Shown here one piece after another: positions 43,723 to 53,691 of a stretch of DNA of 64,000 nt (position 1 is the stretch's first letter; every line of letters starts with the position of its first letter). Under the pieces are notes generated by a model. That model searched no databases. It saw only the letters and a list, made by a program, of their open reading frames with translations, and was not told where the DNA came from. The stretch is from CAJXII01 sp965242915. Lineage in GTDB: Bacteria > Campylobacterota > Campylobacteria > Campylobacterales > Arcobacteraceae. Location of the stretch: assembly GCA_965242915.1 (NCBI GenBank), contig CBDETN010000021.1:74401-138400 (forward strand), in the 5' to 3' direction. The position numbers were made by a program, and so were the translations under genes.

Positions 43723-44355
43723 ATGAAAAAGCTTAAAAGTTATATTAATAAAATAGGAAACATAATCAATGAACAAAATCTAATTCATATTACTGATTTA
43801 GATGGGAAAATTACATTTACTAACAATAACTTTTGTGAAGTAAGTGGATATAATCAAGAAGAATTAATAGGTCAAAATCAAGATATTTTACATCATCCAA
43901 ATATAAGTAATGAGTATTATAAAGATATATTAAAAATAATAAATAATAAAGAAGTTTTTAAAGGGACTATTGAAAATCTTTCAAAATCTGGAAAATCTTT
44001 TTGGTTAAGAGGTGTAATAGTACCTTTCATTGAAGATGAAGAGATAAAAGAATACATATATATTAGTGAAGATGCTACAAAAAAGATAAATCAACAAATA
44101 GAATTAGAACAACTAGAAGATCAAGAGGCATTGGATGAGCTTAAAAAAGCAACAACAATTCATAATAATAATATGCTAGAATCTATACCTTTACCCTCTT
44201 TTATAATACAAGATAAAAAAATTATAAATAAAAATGAACTATTTGAAGAATTATTTTTAATAGAATCAATTAATGAAGATGATATCATCAGTAGTATTTT
44301 AGGTACATCTTATGGAGAATATATTTTAGATGGGACTGTAAATCTAACTGTGTAA
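43723..44355 (+). pseudogene. PAS-domain signalling protein, truncated by IS256-type element
   Basis: About 204 native codons, then six from the IS end (TVNLTV) before a stop. The N-terminal PAS domain (20-120, with ITDLDGKITFTNNNFCEVSG) is of the aerotaxis/redox type; the following PAS-linker helix and a second sensor-like segment lead nowhere. No kinase, GGDEF or chemoreceptor output remains. The downstream half of the gene is not in this window. Confidence 0.8.
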
Positions 44356-44415
44356 ATCCAAAAATATGATTATTTAATAAAATGTCAAATATGAAAAATA
44401 TTAAGGATTTACATA

Positions 44416-45190
44416 ATGAATTTATTAAATACAGAAGAATTAAAAAGACAAATAGCTAATGGAACATTTACAGGATTAGATGATATTAGAAAAGAGTTTA
44501 AAAATATACTCAAAGAGGTAATACAAACTGCATCACAAGAAGAGCTAACCTCACACTTAGGTTATGATAAACATCAAGAATCAGACAATCAGAACTATCG
44601 TAACGGTTACAACGATAAAACTATAAAATCAAAATATGGAAATATAGATGTTGCGATTCCAAGAGATTTGCAAGTGTGGATTCCGCTACGCTCCATGAGA
44701 ATCAAGCTTTGAACCACAACTTGTTAAAAAAAGAGAAATACTACTAAATGGTAGTGAAGATATGATAATATCACTCTATACCAAAGGTATGAGTGTAAGA
44801 GATATACAACTTCATCTTGATGATTTATATGGTTATGAATTATCAACTCAAACCATATCTAACATTACAGAAAAAGTTATCGAAAAAGCTAAAGAGTGGC
44901 AAATAAGACCCTTAGAAAAGATATATCCAATAATCTTTATGGATGCAACAGTACTTAAAATTAGAGTTGATAGAGTAGTTAAAAATATAGCTGCATATAT
45001 AATGCTAGGAGTTACACTAGAAGGTAAAAAAGAGATTATAGGTATTTGGATAGGTGAAAATGAAACTAGTAAATATTGGCTTACAGTTTTAAATGATATT
45101 CAAAAAAGAGGAGTACAAGATGTACTTATCTTTGCAATAGATGGTCTTAATGGCTTTAGTGAAGCAATTAGTGCAGTTTATCCTAATTAA
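44416..45190 (+). pseudogene. IS256 family transposase, N-terminal part, frame broken
   Basis: The first frame (44416-44712) has ELTSHLGYDKHQES, NYRNGYNDKTIKSKYG and IPRD. The second (from about 44700 to 45190) has FEPQLVKKREILLNGSED, then MIISLYTKGMSVRDIQ, with the DDE residues in FMDATVLKIR and FAIDGLNGFSEAI. They are separated by about 30 extra GC-rich bases at 44668-44697 that break the frame. The catalytic Glu and all C-terminal motifs are missing. Confidence 0.88.
44668..44697. repeat. GC-rich ~30-nt insertion in the IS256 transposase
   Basis: The segment containing GTGGATTCCGCTACGCTCCA is far more GC-rich than its flanks and interrupts the motif IPRD...FEPQLVKKRE. It has no counterpart in the family motif and shifts the frame. 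It may be a copy of a short dispersed repeat. Confidence 0.5.
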
Positions 45191-46320
45191 TTATCTTTGC
45201 TTAGTAATACTTTTGTTTGTATCGCTATGCTTTTCTCTTCATCTGTTTTGATTACTAATATTTTAAGTTTACTGCAAGATGATGAAATGTCTTCTATATT
45301 TTTAATTAGTTTTTGAGTATTTTTGTCATCATCTATTTTGATACCTAAATTTAATGATAAATCAGCACAAACTTTTTGTCTTATTAAACTACTGTTTTCC
45401 CCTATTCCCCCTGTGAAAATTATACCATCTAGTTTTTCTAATTTTAAGATATAAGCACCTAGGTATTTTCTAATTTTTTCTACAAACATATCTATAGCAA
45501 GAATAGCTTGAGTATTATTATCTTGGCTTAAAGCTATAATTTCTCTTAAATCACTATGCTCGCAAATCCCTTTTAGTCCACTTTGTTTATTTAACAATTC
45601 ATCAACTTCTTTTATACTCAAACCTAATTGCTTTTGTAAATATAAAACAATAGCAGGGTCTATATCTCCGCAGCGAGTTCCCATCATAAGTCCTTCAAGC
45701 GGTGTGAATCCCATAGAAGTATCTATTGATTTTCCTTTTTCAACGGCGGTTATACTTGCACCGTTTCCAAGATGTATTGTTATTAAGTTTAGATTTTCTA
45801 AGTTGGTATTGAAATATTCGGCACATTGCTTTGCTACATAAAAATGTGATGTTCCGTGAAAACCATATTTTCTTATTTTGTGTTCTTTATAAAAGTTAAA
45901 TGGTATTGGATACAAAAAAGATTTCATAGGTAAAGTTTGATGAAAGGCAGTATCAAATACAGCTACTTGAAAGCTATTTTTAATCTTTGCTTTTATAGTT
46001 TTGATGCCATCTATATTGGCAGGGTTATGCAAGGGTGCTAAAGGTATTAACTTCTCTAGTTCTAAGATAACTTCATCATCTATTATTACAGGACTAGAAA
46101 ACTTTTCACCGCCATGAACAACTCTATGTCCAAAACCACCTATCTCTTCTAAAGAACTAATTACTTTTGAAACTATGAGTTTATTAAAAATATTTTCAAA
46201 ACTTTTATGAAAGTCCACAATTTCTTCTTCAATACCATCAAATAATACTTCTAAATTTTCACTTTCAAATAATTTATATTTAACAGAAGAACTTCCACTA
46301 TTTAAAACTAAAATCTTCAT
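45187..46320 (-). CDS. ackA: Acetate kinase
   Basis: Converts acetyl phosphate and ADP to acetate and ATP. 377 residues with NSGSSSVKYKLFE at the start, GHRVVHGG, FDTAFHQT, HLGNGASI and GIGENSS, all diagnostic. It follows pta with 1 bp between. Its last codons overlap the end of the IS256 remnant by 4 bp; the C-terminus (QTKVLLSKDN) looks normal, so the gene appears intact. Confidence 0.95.
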   Translation of the reverse strand: MKILVLNSGSSSVKYKLFESENLEVLFDGIEEEIVDFHKSFENIFNKLIVSKVISSLEEIGGFGHRVVHGGEKFSSPVIIDDEVILELEKLIPLAPLHNPANIDGIKTIKAKIKNSFQVAVFDTAFHQTLPMKSFLYPIPFNFYKEHKIRKYGFHGTSHFYVAKQCAEYFNTNLENLNLITIHLGNGASITAVEKGKSIDTSMGFTPLEGLMMGTRCGDIDPAIVLYLQKQLGLSIKEVDELLNKQSGLKGICEHSDLREIIALSQDNNTQAILAIDMFVEKIRKYLGAYILKLEKLDGIIFTGGIGENSSLIRQKVCADLSLNLGIKIDDDKNTQKLIKNIEDISSSCSKLKILVIKTDEEKSIAIQTKVLLSKDN

Positions 46321-46321
46321 C

Positions 46322-48409
46322 CTAATCCCTAATTACTAAACCAGCTTGAATAGCTGTAATAGCAACAGTATTTACAATATCAACTACTTTACATCCACGA
46401 CTCAGATCATTTATAGGCTTATTTAATCCTTGCAAAATAGGTCCAATGGCAACTGCACCACTACTTTTTTGGACTGCCTTGTAAGTGTTGTTTCCTGTAT
46501 TTAAATCTGGAAATATCAATACACTGGCATCACCTTGAAGTTTACCATTGGGTGATTTTTTTAATGCTGTTTGTTTATCAATAGCAGTGTCATATTGAAT
46601 TGGTCCCTCTATAATGATTGATTTATCTAGTTTTTTAGCCAAAACAGTTGCATCTGCTACTAACTCTACATCTTCTCCAACTCCGGAAACTCCGGTAGAA
46701 TAAGACAACATTGCAACCTTTGGTTCAATTCCAAATTGTTTTGCCGTATGTGCTGAACTGATTGCTATTTGCGATAACTCTTTTGCATTTGGAGATGGAT
46801 TAATAGCACAATCTCCGTAAACTAAAACTTTTGTATCAAAACACATAAAAAAGACACTTGACACTACATCAATATTAGGCTTTGTTTTTATAATCTGTAA
46901 GGCTGGTCTAACTGTATTAGCTGTAGTTCCTATTGCACCGCTTACCAAACCATCAGCATAGTTTAAATAAACCATCATAGTTGCAAAATAAGTACTGCTT
47001 GTCAGCATAACATCTTGTGCATTTTCTAATAAAATACCTTTATGCTTTCGTAAATTATAAAACTCTTTAGCAAACTTTTCTGTCAAAGGTGAATTTAGCG
47101 GGTCGATAATATTAGCCTTGGTTAAATCAATACCTAATATATTTGCTTTGTGTAAAATATCACCGCTGTTGCCTATTAATGTAATATCAACAACATCTTG
47201 ATACAATAAAATTTCGCAAGCTCTCAATATCCTATCATCATTACTTTCATTGAGTACTATATGTTTTTTATCTTTTTTTGCTCTTTGAAACAGATTGAAT
47301 TCAAACATAATAGGTGTCACAATATCTGAAGTTGTTAAATTAAAGGCTTTTGTCAATAAATCATCATCTATATATTTTGAAAAAGTACCAAGTATTAAAG
47401 CTATTTTGGTATAGCTTTTAGGTGTTAATTGTGGTTTGATATTTTGCATATCCAAAGAGGTTTGATAAGTGTCTGTATCAACATTTAACAAACAAATTCC
47501 AATATCTTTAAACCCCTCAAGTAACTTTATAATGGATTCATCAGGTTTTAATCCACCGGTTAAAATAAGTCCTGAAATATGCGGCATATTCTGTGAGTGT
47601 ATTGCATTCAATGAACCTAAAATAATATCACTTCTATCTCCGGATACTATGATTAAATTTTCTTTTTCAACCCATTTTAAATAGTTTTCCAAAGTCATTG
47701 AAGCAATTTTTATATCACTGATTTTTTGATTTAGATTTTTAGTATTACCAAAGAAAAGTTCACAATTTAAATTAGACTTAATATCTAACATTGTCAGTTT
47801 CTCAAGCTCCTCTACCAAAGGGATGAAAAAAGTCAAGTAAGAGCATTTGGGTACCAAACTTTTTAGTTGTTGATAGTTTTTATTTTGAATTTTATTTACA
47901 ATAGTAGCAAAATGACTGCAACCTTCTTTAGAGATGCTTTTAGCTTCTAACTGCATCTCCTCATAAATTTTATCATTTGTTTTATTTTTGGCATTTAAAA
48001 TACTAATAAAAGGTGAATTGAAATGTTTGGCAAAGATTAAATTTATATCAAAATCAATAGTAGAAGATAAAGCCTCTTTTGATAATCCTTGAATTAATAC
48101 AAAATCATAATTTTTTTCTAAAAATTTTACTTTTTCAATTAACTTTTCATACAATTCGTGACTTTTATTGGTTGCCAGCATATTTTGTACATCTTCAACC
48201 AAAAATCCAAAGCTGTCTTTTTTCTTTTGTTTTAATCCAAAATGCTCAAGCATAAAGTTTATATCATTGTCAGTATCAGTTTGAATAACAGGTCTGAAAA
48301 AAGCAACTTTATGAAAATTTTGTTTAAATAACCGCATCAACCCAATACTAATAGATAAATTTCCAGTACCGGCTTCCAAAGATGAGATATATATAGATTT
48401 TATTTTCAT
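46322..48409 (-). CDS. pta: Phosphate acetyltransferase
   Basis: Interconverts acetyl-CoA and acetyl phosphate. 695 residues in the long three-domain form: an N-terminal BioD-like P-loop domain (SLEAGTGNLSISIGLM), a middle DRTGG domain (VSGDRSDIILGSLNA, LILTGG) and a C-terminal phosphotransacetylase domain (GLVSGAIGTTANTVRPALQI, SYSTGVSG). Makes an operon with ackA. Candidate -10 TATAAT in the 69-bp divergent space with uup. Confidence 0.95.
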   Translation of the reverse strand: MKIKSIYISSLEAGTGNLSISIGLMRLFKQNFHKVAFFRPVIQTDTDNDINFMLEHFGLKQKKKDSFGFLVEDVQNMLATNKSHELYEKLIEKVKFLEKNYDFVLIQGLSKEALSSTIDFDINLIFAKHFNSPFISILNAKNKTNDKIYEEMQLEAKSISKEGCSHFATIVNKIQNKNYQQLKSLVPKCSYLTFFIPLVEELEKLTMLDIKSNLNCELFFGNTKNLNQKISDIKIASMTLENYLKWVEKENLIIVSGDRSDIILGSLNAIHSQNMPHISGLILTGGLKPDESIIKLLEGFKDIGICLLNVDTDTYQTSLDMQNIKPQLTPKSYTKIALILGTFSKYIDDDLLTKAFNLTTSDIVTPIMFEFNLFQRAKKDKKHIVLNESNDDRILRACEILLYQDVVDITLIGNSGDILHKANILGIDLTKANIIDPLNSPLTEKFAKEFYNLRKHKGILLENAQDVMLTSSTYFATMMVYLNYADGLVSGAIGTTANTVRPALQIIKTKPNIDVVSSVFFMCFDTKVLVYGDCAINPSPNAKELSQIAISSAHTAKQFGIEPKVAMLSYSTGVSGVGEDVELVADATVLAKKLDKSIIIEGPIQYDTAIDKQTALKKSPNGKLQGDASVLIFPDLNTGNNTYKAVQKSSGAVAIGPILQGLNKPINDLSRGCKVVDIVNTVAITAIQAGLVIRD

Positions 48410-48478
48410 AGTTAAATTGTATCACATTAACTTTTAGATATTATTAACATTATAACTAACTAAAGGCTGCAAAACTAA

Positions 48479-50467
48479 ATGGCATTAATTGACCTACAAA
48501 AAATAAACAAACAATATGATATAAAAGTAATTTTAAAAGATGTAAACTTTACTCTGCAAAAAGACCAAAGGGTGGCAATAATTGGACAAAATGGTCAAGG
48601 TAAATCTACCTTGATGAAAATCATTATGAGACAAGTTGAGCCTGACAGCGGTGAGATAGCTATTAATAAAAAACTTAAAATAGAGATGCTTGATCAGCAA
48701 CCTAAATTTAAAAGTGGTATTACAGTAAAAGATGCTATAGAAGAGCAGCTTGTAGATTTAAAAGCTGCAAAAACAAAATATGATGAAATATCAAAACAGC
48801 TTGAAACAGATTATGAAAATGAAGAACTTTTAAGGGAAGCCAGTGAAGTTGGTACATATTTAGATCATCACAATGCTTGGGATTTAGAAAATAAAGTCCA
48901 AAGAGTTTTAATGGAGTTTGACTTAAAAGCCTATGAAAACCAGGATGTATCACTTTTAAGCGGTGGAGAACAACGCAGAGTCGGACTTGCCGGATTAATT
49001 TTGAAAAAGCCTGATATCTTATTGTTGGATGAACCTACAAATCATCTTGATGTTTATATGGTTGAATTTTTAGAAGAACTTTTAGCTCGTGAAAATTTTA
49101 CTTTGATTTTTATCTCTCACGATAGATACTTTATGGATAATGTTGCTACTAATATTATCGAAATTGAAGATGGGAATCTAAGAAAGTTTCATGGTGGATA
49201 TTCTTCTTATTTAGAACAAAAGCAAAAATTACTTGAAGATATGCAAAAAAATCATGATAATTTAGTAAGAGAGTTAAGAGCAGAAGCACACTGGATGCAA
49301 CATGGTGTTACAGCAAGAAGAAAAAGAAATGTATTGAGAAAAGATAATTATTTTGATTTAAAAGAGAGGGTCAAATCAAATCCTGCACGAATAAGAAAGA
49401 TGAGTTTAGATCTTCAAAGAGAAGCAAAATCATTTAATGACGGAGATACTTTAAATAAGAAAAAGATGTTATTTGAGCTTAATAATGTTTATTTGAGTTT
49501 AGGAAATAAAGAATTGATCAAAAATTTTACAACTAGAATTTTACAAAAAGACACTATTGCAATAGTGGGACCAAACGGAAGCGGAAAGTCAACGCTGTTA
49601 AAAGTATTTTTAGAAAGAATGAAAATAGATAAAGGCGATTTTAAAAAAGGCGATTTTAAAATAGGATACTTTGACCAAAATCGTGAAATGCTGGATGATG
49701 ATAAAACTATTATGCAAATCTTTTGTCCAAACGGTGGAGATAGAGTTATCTTGGACGATGGCAGAAACCTGCATGTTTTTGGATACTTAAAAAACTTTTT
49801 ATTCCCGCGAGAATATTTGGATAAAAAAGTCGGTGCATTGAGCGGTGGAGAGAAAAATAGAATAGCACTTGCCCTTCTCTTTACTAAAAAAGTTGATTGT
49901 TTAATAATGGATGAGCCTACAAACGACTTGGATATCCCAACTATTAATATTCTTGAAGAGTATTTGCGTTCTTTTCAAGGCGCTTTAATATTTGTATCTC
50001 ATGATAGATATTTTGTAGATAAAATTGCCAAAAAGCTATTTATTTTTAAAGGTGACGGGACCATTGAAGAAAGTTTTATACCATATAGTGAATATCTAAA
50101 TTGCCAAAAAGATGCTGATGATTTAAAGCTGCTTGAAAAACAAATTCAAGCAGAAAATGTAATTCCGCAGGTACGAGGACAAAAAGATGATAAAAAAATT
50201 ATCAAAGAAGAGGTTATCGAAGTTAAAAAGAAAATCACAAAACTAACTTACAATGATCAAAGAGAATATGACAGTTTACCTCATGAATTAGCTGAGTTAG
50301 AAGTTGAAATTGAGGATTTAAACAATTGTGTTATGAATCCCCAATGTTATCAAGAGTTAGGTCTTATAGAGATAACTAAGCAGCTAAATAGTAAAAATGA
50401 ACTTTATGAACAAAAAGTTGAAAGATTTTTGGAACTTGAAGAGTTAATTGAAAGTTTTATAAAATAA
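48479..50467 (+). CDS. uup: ABC-F family ATPase, Uup-like
   Basis: Soluble protein with two ABC domains and no membrane part. 662 residues: Walker A motifs GQNGQGKST and GPNGSGKST, signatures LLSGGEQRRVGLA and LSGGEKNRIALA, a linker with HWMQHGVTARRKRNVLR, and a C-terminal coiled coil (about 570-662). The C-terminal coil and overall length fit Uup, which binds DNA and ribosomes. Divergent from pta. Confidence 0.92.
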   Translation: MALIDLQKINKQYDIKVILKDVNFTLQKDQRVAIIGQNGQGKSTLMKIIMRQVEPDSGEIAINKKLKIEMLDQQPKFKSGITVKDAIEEQLVDLKAAKTKYDEISKQLETDYENEELLREASEVGTYLDHHNAWDLENKVQRVLMEFDLKAYENQDVSLLSGGEQRRVGLAGLILKKPDILLLDEPTNHLDVYMVEFLEELLARENFTLIFISHDRYFMDNVATNIIEIEDGNLRKFHGGYSSYLEQKQKLLEDMQKNHDNLVRELRAEAHWMQHGVTARRKRNVLRKDNYFDLKERVKSNPARIRKMSLDLQREAKSFNDGDTLNKKKMLFELNNVYLSLGNKELIKNFTTRILQKDTIAIVGPNGSGKSTLLKVFLERMKIDKGDFKKGDFKIGYFDQNREMLDDDKTIMQIFCPNGGDRVILDDGRNLHVFGYLKNFLFPREYLDKKVGALSGGEKNRIALALLFTKKVDCLIMDEPTNDLDIPTINILEEYLRSFQGALIFVSHDRYFVDKIAKKLFIFKGDGTIEESFIPYSEYLNCQKDADDLKLLEKQIQAENVIPQVRGQKDDKKIIKEEVIEVKKKITKLTYNDQREYDSLPHELAELEVEIEDLNNCVMNPQCYQELGLIEITKQLNSKNELYEQKVERFLELEELIESFIK

Positions 50468-50495
50468 TTAAGCCATATAAAGATAAAATTACTAC

Positions 50496-51218
50496 ATGAA
50501 TAAGTTCTTAATATTAATCGTATTTATTATAGGCATTATGCTTACTTTTATTGTGTTAAATAATAATTATACACAAAATATAGATAAATTAAATGAACTA
50601 TATGTAAGTAATACCAGTATTATAAAAGACAATTCTATAAAAAGAATTAAAGAGGTGGAAAACAAATCCCTTAATGCATTACAAAAGTTAAAGAATAATA
50701 TAAATATTCAAGCTAATAATCTAATGTTATCCAAGAAAAGAATATCAAAAATTAGAAATAATTTAGATTTGTATAAAAAACAACAAATTGATAATTTTAT
50801 AAATGAACGAAAAAAAGATATTTTATTTATATCAAGAATTACAATAAGACAAAAACTGCTAAACAGCTTTTATCATACCAATAAATTAAATGGACTGCCT
50901 ACTTATAGAGAAATCTCTTTTTTTAACTTAAAAGGAAAAGAGATATATAAGAAATCAAGTATTGAATCTTTGAAAATGGATATATCTAAAAAGAAAAATA
51001 CCTATTGTCAAAAAGAAACTTATTTTAACGATATTGATAATTTACAAGAGGGACAAATATATATTTCCAAGACCGTAGGTTGCAAAAACAATAAAGATAT
51101 TATTAGAATAATTACACCTATATTTAGAAAGTTCAAAAAAGTCGGGTTTTTAAGTGCAGCAGTTGATTATAAGCATATTGATAAGATTAAAAAAGATTTA
51201 CAACATATAAAAGGATAA
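50496..51218 (+). CDS. Orphan Cache-like membrane sensor protein
   Basis: 240 residues. One N-terminal membrane helix (3-22), a helical stretch (40-110), then a Cache-like fold with ISFFNLKGKEIYKKSS and IIRIITPIFRKFKKVGFLSA. This is the typical periplasmic part of a kinase or chemoreceptor, but no second membrane helix or output domain follows; the frame ends 3 bp before yqeY. No sign of a frameshift was found. It could signal through a partner or be a trimmed relic. Confidence 0.65.
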   Translation: MNKFLILIVFIIGIMLTFIVLNNNYTQNIDKLNELYVSNTSIIKDNSIKRIKEVENKSLNALQKLKNNINIQANNLMLSKKRISKIRNNLDLYKKQQIDNFINERKKDILFISRITIRQKLLNSFYHTNKLNGLPTYREISFFNLKGKEIYKKSSIESLKMDISKKKNTYCQKETYFNDIDNLQEGQIYISKTVGCKNNKDIIRIITPIFRKFKKVGFLSAAVDYKHIDKIKKDLQHIKG

Positions 51219-51221
51219 AAA

Positions 51222-51665
51222 ATGAATTTAAAAGAACAATTAAAAAGTGATATGAAAGATGCTATGAGAGCAAAGGAAGTTGTAAAAAGAGATGCAATTA
51301 GATCAATCAATACAATGATTAAGCAAATTGAGGTTGATCAGAGAATTGAATTGAATGATGAAGATATAATCAAACTTATTCAAAAAGGTATTAAGCAAAG
51401 GGAAGAAGCGATTATTCAGTATAAAGAGGCTTCTAGAGATGATTTAGTAGCAACAGAACAAGAACAAATTGATATATTTACTTTATATCTACCAAAACAA
51501 CTTGATGATGATGAACTTGAAAGTATTATTCTTGCGATTATTAAAGAGTCTGGAGCTGCAAGTATGAAGGATATGGGTAAGGTTATGAATCCGGTTAAAG
51601 AGCAAGTTGGGGGAGCTGCTGACGGTAAAAGAATCAGTGCAATGGTAAAAAAACTTTTAGGATAA
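51222..51665 (+). CDS. yqeY: GatB/YqeY domain protein
   Basis: 147 residues of the YqeY family, which resembles the tRNA-binding tail of GatB: LKEQLKSDMKDAMRAKE, VKRDAIRSINTMIKQIEVD, DGKRISAMVKKLL. The cellular role is unclear. It lies 3 bp after the Cache-like gene and 3 bp before the diguanylate cyclase. Confidence 0.92.
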   Translation: MNLKEQLKSDMKDAMRAKEVVKRDAIRSINTMIKQIEVDQRIELNDEDIIKLIQKGIKQREEAIIQYKEASRDDLVATEQEQIDIFTLYLPKQLDDDELESIILAIIKESGAASMKDMGKVMNPVKEQVGGAADGKRISAMVKKLLG

Positions 51666-51668
51666 ATT

Positions 51669-52925
51669 ATGGAAGAGATATCAAATATTACAAAACGAAC
51701 TTTAACGAATTTATCAAATTCTAATATTGATGCCACACCAAAAGCTTATGAAATAGAATTTTGCAAGGTTGCTAATAATATTAATCTATCAATTGATGAA
51801 TGTAAATACTTTAAATATGCACTCTCCCAATTAAGTGATGATGAATTAAAACAACGAAAAGATAAAAAAATTGAATCTTTATATGATCTTATTGATATTT
51901 TATTACAAAGAATAGAAAAGAAAAATATTGATAAAATGTCCAAGCTTGTTCAACAATCATTAAAGCCGTCTATATCTTTATCTATTAGTGCAGATTTGGA
52001 ATCTTTTTCTATTAAAATTGGTGATTCTCCATCGCTTTTATTTGAAAAATCAATTCAACAAGAGATGGAAAAATTTATTGAGGAAAGATTTGAAGTAGAT
52101 AAAAAAATAGTAGCACAAAAAACAGCAGATATAGCCAGACTTGTAACTTTAATGAGTAAATATTTAGGTGATGCAATAGATAGCAATAAACATGGTTCTT
52201 CTAATGTGTCTAATATTAAAGATGAAATAGAATCTATAAGTGTTGCAGGTTCAACAAGGGAAGAGTTAAATCAACTACAATCCAAATTAGTACAAGCAGC
52301 TATAACAATAGAAAATGAGATGGAGTCAGTAAATAAAAATCTTGAATCGGGTAAAAGTAAAGTAACTGCGCTAGAAGATAAAATCAAACAACTTGAATCT
52401 GATTTAGTTCAATCCAAAAAAGAGAGTAATATAGACCATCTTACAGGATTACTAACTAGACGAGCTTATGATATAGAGATAGAAAAATTTGAAGAAAACT
52501 ATACGAGAGACGGTCAAGATTATGCAATAGTATTCTTCGACCTTGACCACTTTAAAAAAGTAAATGATGATTACGGTCATGATTGTGGAGATGTGGTTTT
52601 GCGAACTTTTGCACAAATTTTATTAAAACTTACACGAAAAACAGATATTGTCGGAAGATATGGCGGGGAAGAATTTGTTGCTGCTATTAGATATCATGAT
52701 GAAGATGAGTTAATAAAATATCTTAAGAGAATTAAAAACTTGGTAACAACAAATAAATTTAAATATAAAGACTTAAAGTTAAATATTACATTTAGTGCGG
52801 GTGTTGATTTAAGATCAAAACATGATAACTATATAGATACAATACAAGAAACTGACCTTTTACTTTATAATGCAAAAGATGAAGGTAGAAATCAAATTCA
52901 TTTAGCGTCAGGACTGGTTATATAA
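51669..52925 (+). CDS. Diguanylate cyclase with helical N-terminal domain
   Basis: 418 residues, no membrane helix. The N-terminal 255 residues are helical with a coiled coil (205-250, ELNQLQSKLVQAAITIENEM). The GGDEF domain follows, with FFDLDHFKKVNDDYGHD, active site GGEEF and an intact inhibitory I-site RKTD five residues before it. It should make c-di-GMP with product inhibition. Its end overlaps the convergent TIGR02757 gene by 8 bp. In contrast to the CBS-GGDEF gene at 34.4 kb, it is intact. Confidence 0.92.
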   Translation: MEEISNITKRTLTNLSNSNIDATPKAYEIEFCKVANNINLSIDECKYFKYALSQLSDDELKQRKDKKIESLYDLIDILLQRIEKKNIDKMSKLVQQSLKPSISLSISADLESFSIKIGDSPSLLFEKSIQQEMEKFIEERFEVDKKIVAQKTADIARLVTLMSKYLGDAIDSNKHGSSNVSNIKDEIESISVAGSTREELNQLQSKLVQAAITIENEMESVNKNLESGKSKVTALEDKIKQLESDLVQSKKESNIDHLTGLLTRRAYDIEIEKFEENYTRDGQDYAIVFFDLDHFKKVNDDYGHDCGDVVLRTFAQILLKLTRKTDIVGRYGGEEFVAAIRYHDEDELIKYLKRIKNLVTTNKFKYKDLKLNITFSAGVDLRSKHDNYIDTIQETDLLLYNAKDEGRNQIHLASGLVI

Positions 52926-53691
52926 TTTGTTCTTGCCCTAGTCTATAAATAGCAAAGTCATATTTAACAGGATCATCCGGGGCAAACTCTTTTAATTTTT
53001 CAGTTATTAAAACCGCTGATTTTAAATCATAAGTTTTTCTTCTCAATAAGCCTAATTTTTGAGATACTTTAAAAGTATGAGTATCAAGAGGTAAAATTAA
53101 ATCTTTTTTACTTACCTTAGTCCACAATCCTATATCAAGATTATCTTTTCGTACCATCCATCTTAAAAACATATTATATCTTTTATATGGAGAGTTTCCA
53201 ATATCTTTGATATCTCCATTTTTGTCTTTTTTTGGCAATTTACCGATTAAAAACTTATAACCATCACTATGATAGTCATTTATCTGTAAAATTGATTTTA
53301 TAATGTTTTCAATACCGTCTAATACATTATTATTTTTATCATACCCTGCTTTAAAAATATCTTCCAAACTATTTAATTGTTTTAGTCTTTTTAGTGATAT
53401 AAAGAATTCTGTAATATCATTTTCATTTTGAAAACGATAATAAAATCCTTTAAGCTCAGCTCTTATAATATCCTCACTAAGATTGAGCAAATCAAAGTTA
53501 AAAGATTTTAATAATTTAACTATTTGTTTGGCATTTCCATAAGCAAATAAAGCACAGATTAAGGCGATATATTCATCATTGTACTGTTTCGCTATTATTA
53601 ACGGGTCTGGTTTATCTTCTGTTAATTCATTTGTTGTATCTCTTCTTTTTACCTCATTATCTAAGAGTTGTTTTATATTTATAGTCTCCAT
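52918..53691 (-). CDS. TIGR02757 family protein (DUF2400)
   Basis: 257 residues of the TIGR02757/DUF2400 family, related to helix-hairpin-helix DNA glycosylases: DPLIIAKQYNDEYIALICAL, then FAYGNAKQIVK, FLRWMVRKDNLDIG and ILPLDTHTFKVSQKLGL. Biochemical function unknown. It overlaps the response regulator stop by 13 bp. Confidence 0.88.
   Translation of the reverse strand: METINIKQLLDNEVKRRDTTNELTEDKPDPLIIAKQYNDEYIALICALFAYGNAKQIVKLLKSFNFDLLNLSEDIIRAELKGFYYRFQNENDITEFFISLKRLKQLNSLEDIFKAGYDKNNNVLDGIENIIKSILQINDYHSDGYKFLIGKLPKKDKNGDIKDIGNSPYKRYNMFLRWMVRKDNLDIGLWTKVSKKDLILPLDTHTFKVSQKLGLLRRKTYDLKSAVLITEKLKEFAPDDPVKYDFAIYRLGQEQII

Larger units (their letters stand above)
44336..45190 (+). mobile_element. 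IS256-type element, 5' part
   Basis: Begins with the left terminal repeat GGACTGTAAATCTAACTGTG and ends abruptly at 45190, at the ackA stop codon. The 3' half of the element is absent here. Related 3' scraps are at 9974-10369 and 18670-18881. Confidence 0.82.

Noticed and set aside
51222..51665. yqeY as a response partner of the neighbouring Cache-like sensor
   Set aside because: YqeY is a conserved housekeeping family; 3-bp spacing alone does not support a signalling link.
52918..52925. Frameshift or misassembly at the overlap of the diguanylate cyclase and TIGR02757 genes
   Set aside because: Both proteins reach their normal family ends. Short convergent overlaps also occur at lpxK/ligase (63276-63279), so this is compact packing.
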